A stretch of DNA of 64,000 bases from Clostridium homopropionicum DSM 5847 (GCF_001263795.1 NZ_LHUR01000022.1:186001-250000); one strand, 5' to 3'. Counted from the stretch's first letter, positions 51,674 to 60,006 are shown. Translations and numbers: made by a program. The notes: generated by a model not told the origin, from the sequence alone.

Positions 51674-53158
51674 CTACTTAAGCCTCATTATTTCGTAAAT
51701 TTTGTTCATATCTAAGGCTTTTCTAACAATGTCAGCTAGCTTATTTAGCTCTTCTTCCCTAAAGCCTTCATACACTGGAGACTTTCTTTGTGTCATAGAT
51801 TTTTTCGTTCTTATCTTATTCAGTAAATACTCTCTAAATTCTGTAGAATCTAAAATCCCATGTACATAGGTTCCAAAAATGGTTTCACTGTTATTAAAAA
51901 CACCATCAAGTTTATTAGTTTCAACACCATTTTCCCTATTTATTGTTATAAAGCTGTTTACATCATCGCCTACTATAGTTTTTCCCATATGAATTTCATA
52001 GCCATATATATTTCCTTTAAAATTAGGCAGGTTCACATTTCCCTCTACCCTTGTCATTACTTTTTCACTTTCAATAGTTGTGATAGTATCTAAAAGCCCA
52101 ATTCCTTTTATACTTTCCATGCTGCTTTCAATATTTAAAGGATCTCCAATCTCTTTTCCCATCATTTGGTAACCACCGCAAATACCCAGTGTAATACCCT
52201 TTTTACTGTAATCCAATATAGCTTCTTCAAGTCCTGAGTCTTTTATAGTATTTAAATCCTCTATAGTATTTTTACTTCCTGGAATAATAAGCAGGTCTGG
52301 CATCCCAAACTCTTCTTTGCTGCTAATAAATCTAACACTCACGTCTTCTTCACACTTTAGGCAATCAGCATCTGTAAAGTTAGACATATGTGGAAGCATT
52401 ACTACAGCAACATCAATAGGTGCAGTAGCCTTCTTATTTATCTCCATCATTGCTCCATCTTCATCCTCAAGAATTAAGTTGAAATATGGAACAACACCTA
52501 AACAGGTTCTTTTAATTATTTCCTCCAGCATGTTAATTCCTGGTGTAAGCAGATCTATATCTCCTCTAAACTTGTTAATAATAGTACCTTTAACCCGTTT
52601 TCTCTCTTCTTCTGTTAAAAGAAGCATAGTACCAGCAAGAGATGCAAAAACTCCTCCCTTATCTATGTCTCCAACTATTAAAACAGGAGCATCAACTAAC
52701 TCTGCCATGCCCATATTAACAATATCCCTATCTCTTAGATTTATTTCAGCTGGACTGCCTGCTCCCTCTATGACGACTATGTCAAAATCACTTTCAAGCT
52801 TTAAGAAATCTTCTTTAAGCATATCTTTAAATAGTATTTTTAGATTATGGTATTCCGCTGCTGTATGATTATTATAAACCTTTCCATTTACAATTACTTG
52901 ACATTTAGCATCAGCCGTGGGCTTTAGGAGTATAGGATTCATGAATACTTGAGGCTCTAAACCAGCTGCATAAGCCTGAAGCACTTGAGCTCTCCCCATT
53001 TCCTTCCCGTCCAACGTGATATATGAATTTAAAGACATGTTCTGAGATTTATAAGGACATACTGAATATCCATCCTGTTTAAAAATCCTACATAGAGCAG
53101 CAACAATAAGACTTTTCCCAACAGAGGAGCCTGTGCCTTGGATCATTATCTTAGCCAT
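51674..53158 (-). CDS. cbiP: Cobyric acid synthase
   Basis: About 494 residues: N-terminal ATP domain ([57 protein letters not shown]) and a C-terminal glutamine amidotransferase with the nucleophile Cys in [11 protein letters not shown] and His in GTYVHGILD. It amidates four side chains of adenosylcobyrinic acid diamide. The start is ATG 53158 with GGAGGG upstream. A longer frame to 53272 exists, but it runs through the riboswitch terminator and is not used. It is the first gene of the riboswitch-controlled operon. Confidence 0.94.
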   Translation of the reverse strand: MAKIMIQGTGSSVGKSLIVAALCRIFKQDGYSVCPYKSQNMSLNSYITLDGKEMGRAQVLQAYAAGLEPQVFMNPILLKPTADAKCQVIVNGKVYNNHTAAEYHNLKILFKDMLKEDFLKLESDFDIVVIEGAGSPAEINLRDRDIVNMGMAELVDAPVLIVGDIDKGGVFASLAGTMLLLTEEERKRVKGTIINKFRGDIDLLTPGINMLEEIIKRTCLGVVPYFNLILEDEDGAMMEINKKATAPIDVAVVMLPHMSNFTDADCLKCEEDVSVRFISSKEEFGMPDLLIIPGSKNTIEDLNTIKDSGLEEAILDYSKKGITLGICGGYQMMGKEIGDPLNIESSMESIKGIGLLDTITTIESEKVMTRVEGNVNLPNFKGNIYGYEIHMGKTIVGDDVNSFITINRENGVETNKLDGVFNNSETIFGTYVHGILDSTEFREYLLNKIRTKKSMTQRKSPVYEGFREEELNKLADIVRKALDMNKIYEIMRLK

Positions 53159-53225
53159 GAGATTCCCTCCTTTCTTTTTATTTAACATAAAATTTAACCT
53201 TATAGCCTCCGGTAAACCTGTCTCA

Positions 53226-53258
53226 AATAAAAAGACAATACGCTTTAAACGTACTGCC
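53226..53258 (-). terminator. Cobalamin riboswitch terminator
   Basis: On the minus strand GGCAGTACG pairs with CGTATTGTC (9 bp, two G-U pairs), followed by TTTTTATTT. It lies between the riboswitch and the cbiP RBS, so ligand binding should cause premature termination. Confidence 0.82.
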
Positions 53259-53352
53259 ACTAGAATTAACATACAACTAAAAAATATAACAACCTATAAA
53301 TAGTTATAGTTCTCCCTAATAGACCTTCCCTCCGAAAGCATATTAAAAACGC

Positions 53353-53517
53353 AAATTTAGGCAGGTCTCCTGACTTATGAATCATCCTCATCTTTTCCTT
53401 CCCCTATAAGAATAGAGTGGACTATAAAGAATTGTCATCAATTACAGTAGCGGGGGCTGTTGTGGATTCTAACCACATTCCCTTTTCACCTTTACATATA
53501 TAAAGGCACCTAAATTT
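53353..53517 (-). promoter_or_regulatory. Cobalamin (B12) riboswitch aptamer
   Basis: On the minus strand the hallmark boxes are present: GGTGCC near the 5' end, AGGTGAAAAGGGAATGTGGT, the AGCCCCCGCTACTGTAA core, and GTCAGGAGACCTGCC, the B12 box, near the 3' end. A 9-bp P1 helix closes it (AAATTTAGG at 53517-53509 with CCTAAATTT at 53361-53353). It controls the ten-gene cbiP to pduX operon. Confidence 0.96.
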
Positions 53518-53623
53518 TATATTAAATTTTAAGCTTCTTAATTTCGAATTAAATCAACACTCTGTGTAAGTGACTTGCACCAAATCAAAGATTTGGGCAA
53601 TCTACTTAAGATTTAGGCTCCCT
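53518..53623 (-). promoter_or_regulatory. Structured leader upstream of the B12 aptamer
   Basis: About 105 transcribed bases lie between the predicted start near 53623 and the aptamer. They contain an outer GGG/CCC with inner AATC/GATT hairpin, the perfect hairpin CCAAATC/GATTTGG, and GCCTAAAT, an 8-base copy of the 3' strand of riboswitch P1. I recognise no known RNA family here. Confidence 0.5.
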
Positions 53624-53628
53624 GCTTA

Positions 53629-53657
53629 AGTATAGAAGCTTTATCCTATAATGTCAA
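53629..53657 (-). promoter_or_regulatory. Promoter of the cobalamin operon
   Basis: TTGACA (53657-53652), 17-base spacer and TATACT (53634-53629) on the minus strand, 12 bases after the cobS stop. It makes the riboswitch operon independent of the cobCUS transcript. Confidence 0.85.
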
Positions 53658-53668
53658 TAAATTATCCT

Positions 53669-54409
53669 CTATGATAATATCATTAAGCTTAATAGAACAA
53701 CTAATTCATTATTAGCTCCCAAACTGTCTCCAGTGATTCCATCAATTTTAGAATTGCATAATGAATTAAATAGAATAGTTATAACTACAGCTGAAATTAA
53801 CAAAATTGATGTTTGAAAAATTGAATTAAGTAAAAATCCTATTACTAGAACAAATGCTATATTTACTATTACCTCTTTTATGGTCACAGTGTTAATAAAT
53901 AAATTACCTGAGCCATTTTCTTTAGCGGATTTCCCAATATAACTAAGTAATATCATAGAAAACCTGCTTATCATAGAAATTAAAATTATACTCATAGCCT
54001 TTGAATTAACTGCAAGAAACAAATACCCTTGATATTTAATTAATAAATTCAATACTATGCCTATACATGCAAATGTTCCAATCCTGCTGTCCTTCATTAT
54101 TTCTATAATCTTATCCTTACCTTTAAAGGCAAAAAAACCGTCGCAGGTATCACCAAAGCCATCAATATGCATTGCTCCAGTAATCAATGCATCAAATATA
54201 ATAATTGCAATAACAGCAAAATTTATTGCAGTTATCTTTGACAATAAAATAAATAATCCAAATTGACACAATCCAATTAGCAGTCCTATGAAAGAAAAAT
54301 AATTTGCTCCATTTTTAAAATTTTTATTTTCACAGGGAAGAGATTTCTTTATTGGAACTCTAGTTAAAACCTGAAGCATAAGCAAAAAATCATAATAATA
54401 TTTTCTCAT
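53669..54409 (-). CDS. cobS: Adenosylcobinamide-GDP ribazoletransferase
   Basis: 246 residues, membrane protein of the CobS family: FLLMLQVLTRVPIKK near the start, GALITGAMHIDGFGDTCDGFFAF with the metal-binding Asp pair, MKDSRIGTFACIGIV, and a C-terminal GDSLGANNELVVLL. It joins alpha-ribazole to adenosylcobinamide-GDP, the last step of the nucleotide loop. It follows cobU by 15 bases. Confidence 0.94.
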   Translation of the reverse strand: MRKYYYDFLLMLQVLTRVPIKKSLPCENKNFKNGANYFSFIGLLIGLCQFGLFILLSKITAINFAVIAIIIFDALITGAMHIDGFGDTCDGFFAFKGKDKIIEIMKDSRIGTFACIGIVLNLLIKYQGYLFLAVNSKAMSIILISMISRFSMILLSYIGKSAKENGSGNLFINTVTIKEVIVNIAFVLVIGFLLNSIFQTSILLISAVVITILFNSLCNSKIDGITGDSLGANNELVVLLSLMILS

Positions 54410-54424
54410 AACAACCTCTTATAT

Positions 54425-54982
54425 TTATTTCAGCTTTATAGGTAAACCTGAAACTACCAAATATGCTTCGTCACATTCTCTGCCTAATAACTGATTTATC
54501 CTACCTGCTATGTCTGTAAAAATTCTTCCTAGCTTATACTCTGATACCAGACCAAAACCAACTTCATTTGTTATTATTACAAGCTGCTTATTAAACTCTC
54601 TACAAGCAGTAACTACTTCTGTAATCTGCATGCTAATACTTTCTTCTAGATTCTGAATTTCTTCCTTTGATAAATCATCAAAATCAGTATACTTATCAAA
54701 AATCAAATTTGTTATCATAGTAGAGATGCATTCAAGTATAATGTGTTCATGCTCCCATGCTTCAATAACCTTATATAAGTCCTTATACCCCTCGTAGGTT
54801 TCCCAGTTTTGATTTCTTCTGCTTTTATGAATAGCGACTCTCTCCCTCATTTCATCATCAGTTATAAAGGAAGTTGCAATATATAAAACCTTGTCTTGTT
54901 TCTTTAATAATCCCTCAGCAAAGCTGCTTTTGCCGCTTCTGCTTCCTCCTGTTACTAAAGTAATCTTGCTCAACTTATTCAC
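54425..54982 (-). CDS. cobU: Adenosylcobinamide kinase / guanylyltransferase
   Basis: 185 residues with the P-loop TLVTGGSRSGKSSFAE, the RVAIHKSRRNQNWETYE segment carrying the catalytic His, VIITNEVGFGLV and FTDIAGRINQLLGRECDEAYLVVSGLP. It phosphorylates adenosylcobinamide and then adds GMP from GTP. It overlaps cobC by 8 bases, suggesting coupling. Confidence 0.94.
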   Translation of the reverse strand: MNKLSKITLVTGGSRSGKSSFAEGLLKKQDKVLYIATSFITDDEMRERVAIHKSRRNQNWETYEGYKDLYKVIEAWEHEHIILECISTMITNLIFDKYTDFDDLSKEEIQNLEESISMQITEVVTACREFNKQLVIITNEVGFGLVSEYKLGRIFTDIAGRINQLLGRECDEAYLVVSGLPIKLK

Positions 54983-55571
54983 TCCCCATGGAATTCAATT
55001 GTATTATTGAATCAATAAACCAATTGTCATATTGAAACTTTACTATTGATATACTACCATTTTCCGAAGCAAATTTCCAAAAAATATTTAAATCCCCTCC
55101 AAGTATATAACAGTAAATCAATCTAATAATTCCTCCATGAGTTACTATAAGGCAATTTTCACAGTTTTCTTTTTCTAGTTCCCTCATAAATTCTACTACC
55201 CTGTTGTATACTTCTGACACACTTTCCCCTTCAGGAATCCTATAGTCTATCCAATTTTCTTCCCAAGCCTTTTTTTCTAATGGATGCTTATCACAAATTT
55301 CACTATAGGTTTTGTTTTCAAAAATCCCAAAGTCTCTTTCATTTAGTCTATACTCACAAATTATCTCTTTGTCCGCTAAGATTTTAGCACAGTCTAAGGC
55401 TCTTTTTCTCTCACTAGAAAATACCTTATCAAAGTGAATAGTTTTAATATACTCCCTAACTTTTTTTATTTCATTCACACCCTGTAATGACAATTCATCA
55501 TCAAAGCTTCCTAAGTATCTACCTTGTGAATTACTTTCAGTTTGCCCATGTCTTATTAAATACAAATTCAT
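54975..55571 (-). CDS. cobC: Histidine phosphatase, probable alpha-ribazole-5'-phosphate phosphatase
   Basis: About 198 residues of the phosphoglycerate-mutase/acid-phosphatase superfamily: catalytic YLIRHGQTESN at the N-terminus, SSERKRALDCAKIL, ERDFGIFENKTYSEI and LIVTHGGIIRLI with the second His. Next to cobU and cobS the likely substrate is alpha-ribazole phosphate. The start is ATG 55571, preceded by GGAG; the longer TTG frame would place the RBS inside. Confidence 0.87.
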   Translation of the reverse strand: MNLYLIRHGQTESNSQGRYLGSFDDELSLQGVNEIKKVREYIKTIHFDKVFSSERKRALDCAKILADKEIICEYRLNERDFGIFENKTYSEICDKHPLEKKAWEENWIDYRIPEGESVSEVYNRVVEFMRELEKENCENCLIVTHGGIIRLIYCYILGGDLNIFWKFASENGSISIVKFQYDNWFIDSIIQLNSMGSE

Positions 55572-55611
55572 GTTTTTAATCTCCAAAATAATTATTTATA
55601 TTAAATAAATA

Positions 55612-56148
55612 TTACTCCAGTGCCTGTGCATTTTCAAATATCAAATTCTTTTCTTTTTCTCCAATAACATTTTCTATTATTGTTGCTATAATAAGAATAA
55701 CTGGTATGTCTAAAATAAATCTCATGCCCATAAAGCCCCATCCTAAAGATGATGCTTCAAATAGTAATAATGGTATCTTTGTTGTAGACCATGCTCCAAT
55801 AAATATTAAGACATTTGATAGCTTGCTTCCTTTCTTTAATAGTATACCTGCTACTGGGAAAGCCGCATATAAGGGTCCTGCTGCTGCAGAACCAAGTAAA
55901 AATGCTATTAATATACCTTTTATTCCAGAATTTGAACCCATATATTTCATCATTGTCTCTTTTTTTACCCAAACATCCATTAAGCCTAATAAAATAAATA
56001 TAGGCGGAATTACTGAAAGCATCTCTATAATATTTTGACCTGTTATAGAAAAAGACTTTTTACCAATGTCTGGATACATAAATAACATAATTAAGTTTAT
56101 CAGTAGAAGAATTAAAAACATTCTATATCTCTTTATTATCTTCATCAT
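55612..56148 (-). CDS. Half-size permease, ArsP/DUF318-like, second subunit
   Basis: 178 residues with five hydrophobic helices. It resembles one half of the ArsP_1/DUF318 permease family (ILLGLMDVWVKKETMMKYMGSNSGIKGILIAFLLGSAAAGPLYAAFPVAGILLKKGSKLSNVLIFIGAWSTTKIPLL in outline). It overlaps the previous gene by 4 bases, and the two gene products together would give a full-length permease. Family members move arsenicals or other small solutes; the substrate is unknown. A 40-base gap without a GC-rich terminator separates it from cobC. Confidence 0.75.
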   Translation of the reverse strand: MMKIIKRYRMFLILLLINLIMLFMYPDIGKKSFSITGQNIIEMLSVIPPIFILLGLMDVWVKKETMMKYMGSNSGIKGILIAFLLGSAAAGPLYAAFPVAGILLKKGSKLSNVLIFIGAWSTTKIPLLLFEASSLGWGFMGMRFILDIPVILIIATIIENVIGEKEKNLIFENAQALE

Positions 56149-56624
56149 GTTAACATCACCCCCATTATAATAGCCACAATAAAGGATAGTATAAATGCAA
56201 ATGCATTTCTTAAAATAGTGGCCCTTTTTCCGAAGTATTTAATTTCCACTGGTATAGTTGCTACTCCTACCATCATAAGAGTAGAAACAAACACAGCTAT
56301 TTGAGGTATACCAGCACCGCTTTTAAATAATGCTGCCGCCAAAGGAAAGGCAACAAATGCAGGTATTAATGTTATGGCTCCAATAGAACCGGCTATTATC
56401 ATTCCTATCATTCCTGATTCTTTACCAATCATTTTTGATATAACCTCAGGACTTAATATAGAAAGCATTATACCTATAATAATTAATATTGCCATAAACT
56501 GCGGCAATATGTTTTCAAAAGACTTCCATGATTTTTTTAATGCCATTTTTGTTTTTTTCTTATCTTTATAAAAAGAAATTATCAATAAGGAAATTGCTAA
56601 AATATATAATATTTTTGTAAACAT
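56145..56624 (-). CDS. Half-size permease, ArsP/DUF318-like, first subunit
   Basis: 159 residues with four or five hydrophobic helices, repeating the pattern of the next gene (ISKMIGKESGMIGMIIAGSIGAITLIPAFVAFPLAAALFKSGAG). The two halves share the motif KxxGxxSGxxGxxIAxxxGxxxxxPxxAxFPxAxxLxKxG, indicating a tandem duplication as in split ArsP_1 permeases. Its promoter carries a CsoR/CstR-like palindrome, and an ArsR gene is divergent from it. Confidence 0.77.
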   Translation of the reverse strand: MFTKILYILAISLLIISFYKDKKKTKMALKKSWKSFENILPQFMAILIIIGIMLSILSPEVISKMIGKESGMIGMIIAGSIGAITLIPAFVAFPLAAALFKSGAGIPQIAVFVSTLMMVGVATIPVEIKYFGKRATILRNAFAFILSFIVAIIMGVMLT

Positions 56625-56650
56625 GTTATTCCCCCTTTCTTATATTCAAA

Positions 56651-56667
56651 ATACCCTATATGGGTAT
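56651..56667. promoter_or_regulatory. CsoR/CstR-like operator of the permease operon
   Basis: ATACCC and GGGTAT with a 5-base spacer (TATAT), four bases downstream of the permease -10 and before the RBS. It has the same half-sites, spacing and position as the operator at 28264-28280. Confidence 0.65.
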
Positions 56668-56669
56668 AT

Positions 56670-56697
56670 ATTATAGCATATGCCAACTATATGTCAA
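56670..56697 (-). promoter_or_regulatory. Promoter of the split permease (and possibly cobCUS) operon
   Basis: TTGACA (56697-56692), 16-base spacer and TATAAT (56675-56670) on the minus strand. Confidence 0.82.
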
Positions 56698-56707
56698 TAA
56701 AAATTTA

Positions 56708-56737
56708 TTGACACGTGTGTTTATATGCACATATAAT
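56708..56737 (+). promoter_or_regulatory. arsR promoter with embedded site ATATGCACATAT
   Basis: TTGACA (56708-56713), 18-base spacer and TATAAT (56732-56737). The 12-mer at 56723-56734 fills the spacer and the -10, and its exact reverse complement is found at 57112-57123. The ATG at 56744 is only six bases after the -10, so the mRNA would be leaderless or nearly so. Confidence 0.65.
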
Positions 56738-56743
56738 ATAATC

Positions 56744-57088
56744 ATGATGAAAAATAATAATATCCATGAAAATACAGAATGTAAAAAGAATATTGATGAA
56801 ATCTTTGATAGTGAGCTCTTTAAGGTGCTGGCAGAGCCTATTAGATGCGAATTAATTAAATATCTGGCTATAAATGGTCCTAGTGACATTAGTACCATAT
56901 CAGAAAATTTTACTCAGGATCGTTCTGTAATATCCAGACATCTAAGCCAGATGCATAGACTAAACATATTAAATAAAAAGAAAGAAGCTCGCAGAATTAT
57001 TTATGATTTAAATGCCAAAGATTTCTTAGCTAAATTTGAATTTGTAGTTGATAAGATACGATTGTTAATCAATGATTGTGATTCGTAA
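56744..57088 (+). CDS. ArsR-family transcriptional regulator
   Basis: About 114 residues with a winged HTH: FKVLAEPIRCELIKYLAINGPSDISTISENF, then the recognition helix DRSVISRHLSQMHRLNILNKKKEARRIIYDL. Metal ligands of the classic ELCVCD type are absent; only CE in PIRCEL is in a comparable place, so the signal may be another metal, an arsenical or a redox compound. The start was set to ATG 56744 (or 56747); the longer upstream frame runs across both promoters. It is divergent from the permease operon and upstream of the EFR1 gene. Confidence 0.85.
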   Translation: MMKNNNIHENTECKKNIDEIFDSELFKVLAEPIRCELIKYLAINGPSDISTISENFTQDRSVISRHLSQMHRLNILNKKKEARRIIYDLNAKDFLAKFEFVVDKIRLLINDCDS

Positions 57089-57111
57089 GTGGATAGTATA
57101 TTTTTTATCTA

Positions 57112-57123
57112 ATATGTGCATAT
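57112..57123. promoter_or_regulatory. Second copy of the ArsR-site candidate before the EFR1 gene
   Basis: ATATGTGCATAT is the exact reverse complement of the 12-mer inside the arsR promoter. It lies 32 bases before the EFR1 start codon, suggesting that the ArsR protein controls this gene as well as itself. Confidence 0.55.
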
Positions 57124-57155
57124 GTGTGCACTAAAGCAATCGAGAGGAGAATTTT

Positions 57156-57929
57156 ATGTCAACAATTTTTTATTTTTCAGGTACAGGAAATTCATTAACT
57201 ACTGCAAAAGAAATTAGTGATAAGCTTCAGGGAAAGCTAATACCAATTATTCAAGCCTTAAGCATGGAGAATAACCATTTTGAAGATATTATTGGAATAG
57301 TATCTCCCGTATACTGTATGGATCTTCCAAAGATAGTAGAAGATTTTTTACAAAACTATAAATTTAAAAAGCAAAGTTATATTTTCGGAATTGTAACTTG
57401 TGCGGGTGCTGATGGATTAGCCTTAAATAAAATGAAAACCATATTAGATAAAAGAGGTTTCAAGCTATCCTATGGGAATAAAGTTATACTTCCTGATAAC
57501 AGCATAATTTTCCCAACTTCTAATGATAAAAAAATGGAACTACTTAATAATCAACAAAAGGTAGTAAATAAAATATTTACTGACATAAGTGATAGAAAAA
57601 CTAATAGTTATGAGTTCAAAAAATCTATAAGAAATCAGATACTAAGTAAGGGCTTAAAACTAGGATTAAACAAAATCTATAAAATCCAAAATAAAAACAT
57701 AAATAAAGAAAAATGCATAAACTGCGGCACATGTGAAAAACTTTGTCCTGTTTCAAATATTAACAAAACTAATGGTCAATATATTATAGGTAAGGATTGT
57801 GAAAATTGTTTTGCTTGTGCTCACTGGTGTCCTCAAAGGGCAATATCTATAGGGAAATTTGCACCAAATCACAAGACTCACTATACCCATCCAAAAATTA
57901 CATTGAAAGATATTTTAAATAGAGACTAA
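57156..57929 (+). CDS. EFR1 family ferredoxin-flavodoxin-like protein
   Basis: 257 residues. A flavodoxin-like N-terminal domain begins with STIFYFSGTGNSLTTAKEI, the FMN phosphate loop. Two [4Fe-4S] motifs occur near the C-terminus: CINCGTCEKLCPVSNI and CENCFACAHWCPQRAI. EFR1 proteins are single-chain electron carriers of anaerobes. RBS AGAGGAGA. It is probably controlled by the ArsR product. The redox partner is unknown. Confidence 0.87.
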   Translation: MSTIFYFSGTGNSLTTAKEISDKLQGKLIPIIQALSMENNHFEDIIGIVSPVYCMDLPKIVEDFLQNYKFKKQSYIFGIVTCAGADGLALNKMKTILDKRGFKLSYGNKVILPDNSIIFPTSNDKKMELLNNQQKVVNKIFTDISDRKTNSYEFKKSIRNQILSKGLKLGLNKIYKIQNKNINKEKCINCGTCEKLCPVSNINKTNGQYIIGKDCENCFACAHWCPQRAISIGKFAPNHKTHYTHPKITLKDILNRD

Positions 57930-57933
57930 AAAA

Positions 57934-57980
57934 TTGTCTATAATAATAAGTTATCTTTAGATACTTACTATTATAGACAA
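57934..57980. terminator. Bidirectional terminator between EFR1 and crotonase genes
   Basis: TTGTCTATAAT and ATTATAGACAA are the outer arms, with further inner pairing around a TTTA loop, between convergent genes. It is AT-rich but long. Confidence 0.72.
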
Positions 57981-58027
57981 AATATAATAAATTAGAAAAT
58001 AAACCCTATAAAACCCTTAAAACTTAG

Positions 58028-58804
58028 CTATTTATAAACAAAATGTTTTTCTTTTTGTTTGTTAACAAATGCACCCATACCAATTTTCTTATCTTCAGTT
58101 GCATTGCAAAGGCTAAATGCTTGCAATTCATATGCTAAACCTGTTTCTAAGTCAGTTTCTAAGCCTTTATTCACAGCTCTCTTAGTTTGCTGTACAGCAA
58201 TTTGAGCATTTACTACTATTTGATTTGCCATTGTTAGAGCTTCAGACATTAACTCTTCATGAGCAACCACTTTATTTACAAGACCAATTGAGAATGCCTC
58301 TTGTGCATCTATGATTTTCCCTGTAAAAAGAAGTTCCTTAGCCTTAGCGGCACCAACTATTCTAGGTAGTCTTTGTGTTCCACCAGCTCCTGGAGTAATA
58401 CCTAATCCAACTTCTGGCTGACCAAATTTTGCATTTTCTGATGCAATTCTAATGTCACAGGACATTGCTAGCTCACATCCACCACCTAAAGTGAATCCAT
58501 TAAGTGCTGCTATAACTGGTATTCTTAAACTTTCAATTTTTACATTTAAGTCACTTCCAACCTTACCCCATTGTAGAGTTTCTGGTGCTGTAAGTGGAAG
58601 CATTTCAGATATATCTGCTCCAGCTATAAATGCTTTCCCTACTCCTGTAATAATAAGTACATAAATATCCTTATCTTTGTCTACTTCAGAAATAGCATTA
58701 TCAATATCAGCCATAAATTCTTCATTAAGTGCATTTAATATGCTAGGATTGTTTAAAGTTAAAATTGCAATATGTCCTTGTTTTTCTAATAAAACTTTAC
58801 TCAT
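58028..58804 (-). CDS. crt: Crotonase / enoyl-CoA hydratase
   Basis: 258 residues of the crotonase fold: oxyanion-hole segment KAFIAGADISEM and ALNGFTLGGGCELAMSCDIRIAS, with the two catalytic glutamates in GGGCELAM and GQPEVGLGITPG. It hydrates crotonyl-CoA to 3-hydroxybutyryl-CoA or the reverse. It is the last gene of the bcd operon, 60 bases after the GldA-like gene. No hydroxybutyryl-CoA dehydrogenase follows, unlike the classic bcs operon. Confidence 0.92.
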   Translation of the reverse strand: MSKVLLEKQGHIAILTLNNPSILNALNEEFMADIDNAISEVDKDKDIYVLIITGVGKAFIAGADISEMLPLTAPETLQWGKVGSDLNVKIESLRIPVIAALNGFTLGGGCELAMSCDIRIASENAKFGQPEVGLGITPGAGGTQRLPRIVGAAKAKELLFTGKIIDAQEAFSIGLVNKVVAHEELMSEALTMANQIVVNAQIAVQQTKRAVNKGLETDLETGLAYELQAFSLCNATEDKKIGMGAFVNKQKEKHFVYK

Positions 58805-58864
58805 AACTCAATCCCCCCTATTTTTACTTTAACTGTAAAGCTTTAAAATTTATTTATTTTTAAG

Positions 58865-59959
58865 TTATTGCTTTCTAGATTTACCGATTTCATCTGCCTT
58901 AAATATTGCATTATACACGTCCATTTCGCTTACAGGGAAAGGCATATTTTTTGTAGACTGAGTCTTTACACAAGCTGCCTCTGCAACCTTTTTAATTTCT
59001 TCATCTACTACATTTGTTATTCCCATGTCAGCTAAAGTTACAGGCAATCCTACTTGAATACAAAAATCAATAACTTTATATAATTCTTCATCCGAAACCT
59101 TTTCTAAAATAAGCTGAACTATTGTTCCAAAGGCAACTTTTTCACCATGTAATGCTCCATGACTTTGTTCAATATATGCAAAGCCATCATTTATAGCATG
59201 AGCAGCGGCAAGTCCTCCACTTTCAAAACCAATACCACTTAAGAGGATGTTAGCTTCCAGCACATTTTCAAGAGCGTCTGAAACTTCATTTTTCTCAACG
59301 GATTTTTTTGCTTCAATACCATTTTCCATTAATAAATCAAAGCAAAGTTTGCCCATCATTATGGCTGTGTTAGTTGCATTTCCTTTAGCCATTGTTTTAG
59401 AATTTGAATTCCTAGAAGCTCTAGCCTCGAAATATGTTGCTAAAGCATCCCCCATTCCCGCTACAAGCATTCTTACAGGTGCTTTTGCAATTATCTCTGA
59501 GTCAACTAATACTACATCTGGATTTCTTTTAGAAAAAATAACCTTTACGACAACACCTTCATTATTATAAACAACACTTAACCCGCTGCATGGCGCATCA
59601 TTAGATGCAATAGTAGGTACTACAGCAACTGGACAATCTGATTTCTGTGAAACAGCCTTTCCTGTATCAATAGCTTTTCCACCACCTATTGCAACCACAA
59701 CATCACAGCTATTATTTTTAGCAACTTCTACAATACGGTCAATTTCTTCTAAAGAGCATTCTCCATTAAAATAATTAAATATATACTGACACATATTTTC
59801 ATCAAAACTTAATTTAATGTCTTGTCCGATTCTCTTAAAGGTTCCTTCGCTGCAAATTATTAGAAATTTTCGGCCTAATTTACTTAAATGTTTTCCTATA
59901 TTCTTTATTTCACCTTTACCCTGAATGTATTTACTGGGAGCCTTTATTATATTTGCCAT
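58865..59959 (-). CDS. gldA: Iron-type alcohol dehydrogenase, glycerol dehydrogenase (GldA)-like
   Basis: 364 residues. NAD-binding AIGGGKAIDTGKAVS and PTIASNDAPCSGLSVVY, and metal ligands in GMGDALATYFEA (Asp), AAAHAINDGF (His) and SHGALHGEKVAFG (His), match GldA. GldA oxidises glycerol to dihydroxyacetone with NAD+ and Zn2+, but its position between etfA and crt is unusual. The real substrate may be another hydroxy compound feeding the acyl-CoA pathway. Annotation by family is firm; the role here is open. Confidence 0.85.
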   Translation of the reverse strand: MANIIKAPSKYIQGKGEIKNIGKHLSKLGRKFLIICSEGTFKRIGQDIKLSFDENMCQYIFNYFNGECSLEEIDRIVEVAKNNSCDVVVAIGGGKAIDTGKAVSQKSDCPVAVVPTIASNDAPCSGLSVVYNNEGVVVKVIFSKRNPDVVLVDSEIIAKAPVRMLVAGMGDALATYFEARASRNSNSKTMAKGNATNTAIMMGKLCFDLLMENGIEAKKSVEKNEVSDALENVLEANILLSGIGFESGGLAAAHAINDGFAYIEQSHGALHGEKVAFGTIVQLILEKVSDEELYKVIDFCIQVGLPVTLADMGITNVVDEEIKKVAEAACVKTQSTKNMPFPVSEMDVYNAIFKADEIGKSRKQ

Positions 59960-60006
59960 TTATATTCCTCTTTCTATTTTAATATTAGTTTTAATAATGA
60001 TTCTGC

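Noticed and set aside
53159-53272. Extended N-terminus of cobyric acid synthase upstream of the Met at 53158
   Set aside because: The extension runs through the GGCAGTACG/CGTATTGTC terminator and the RBS GGAGGG; the family N-terminus begins at [10 protein letters not shown].
56660-56743. Longer N-terminus for the ArsR regulator starting before the promoter
   Set aside because: It would be translated through the permease promoter, the operator and the arsR -35/-10; the winged-helix domain needs only the sequence from 56744.
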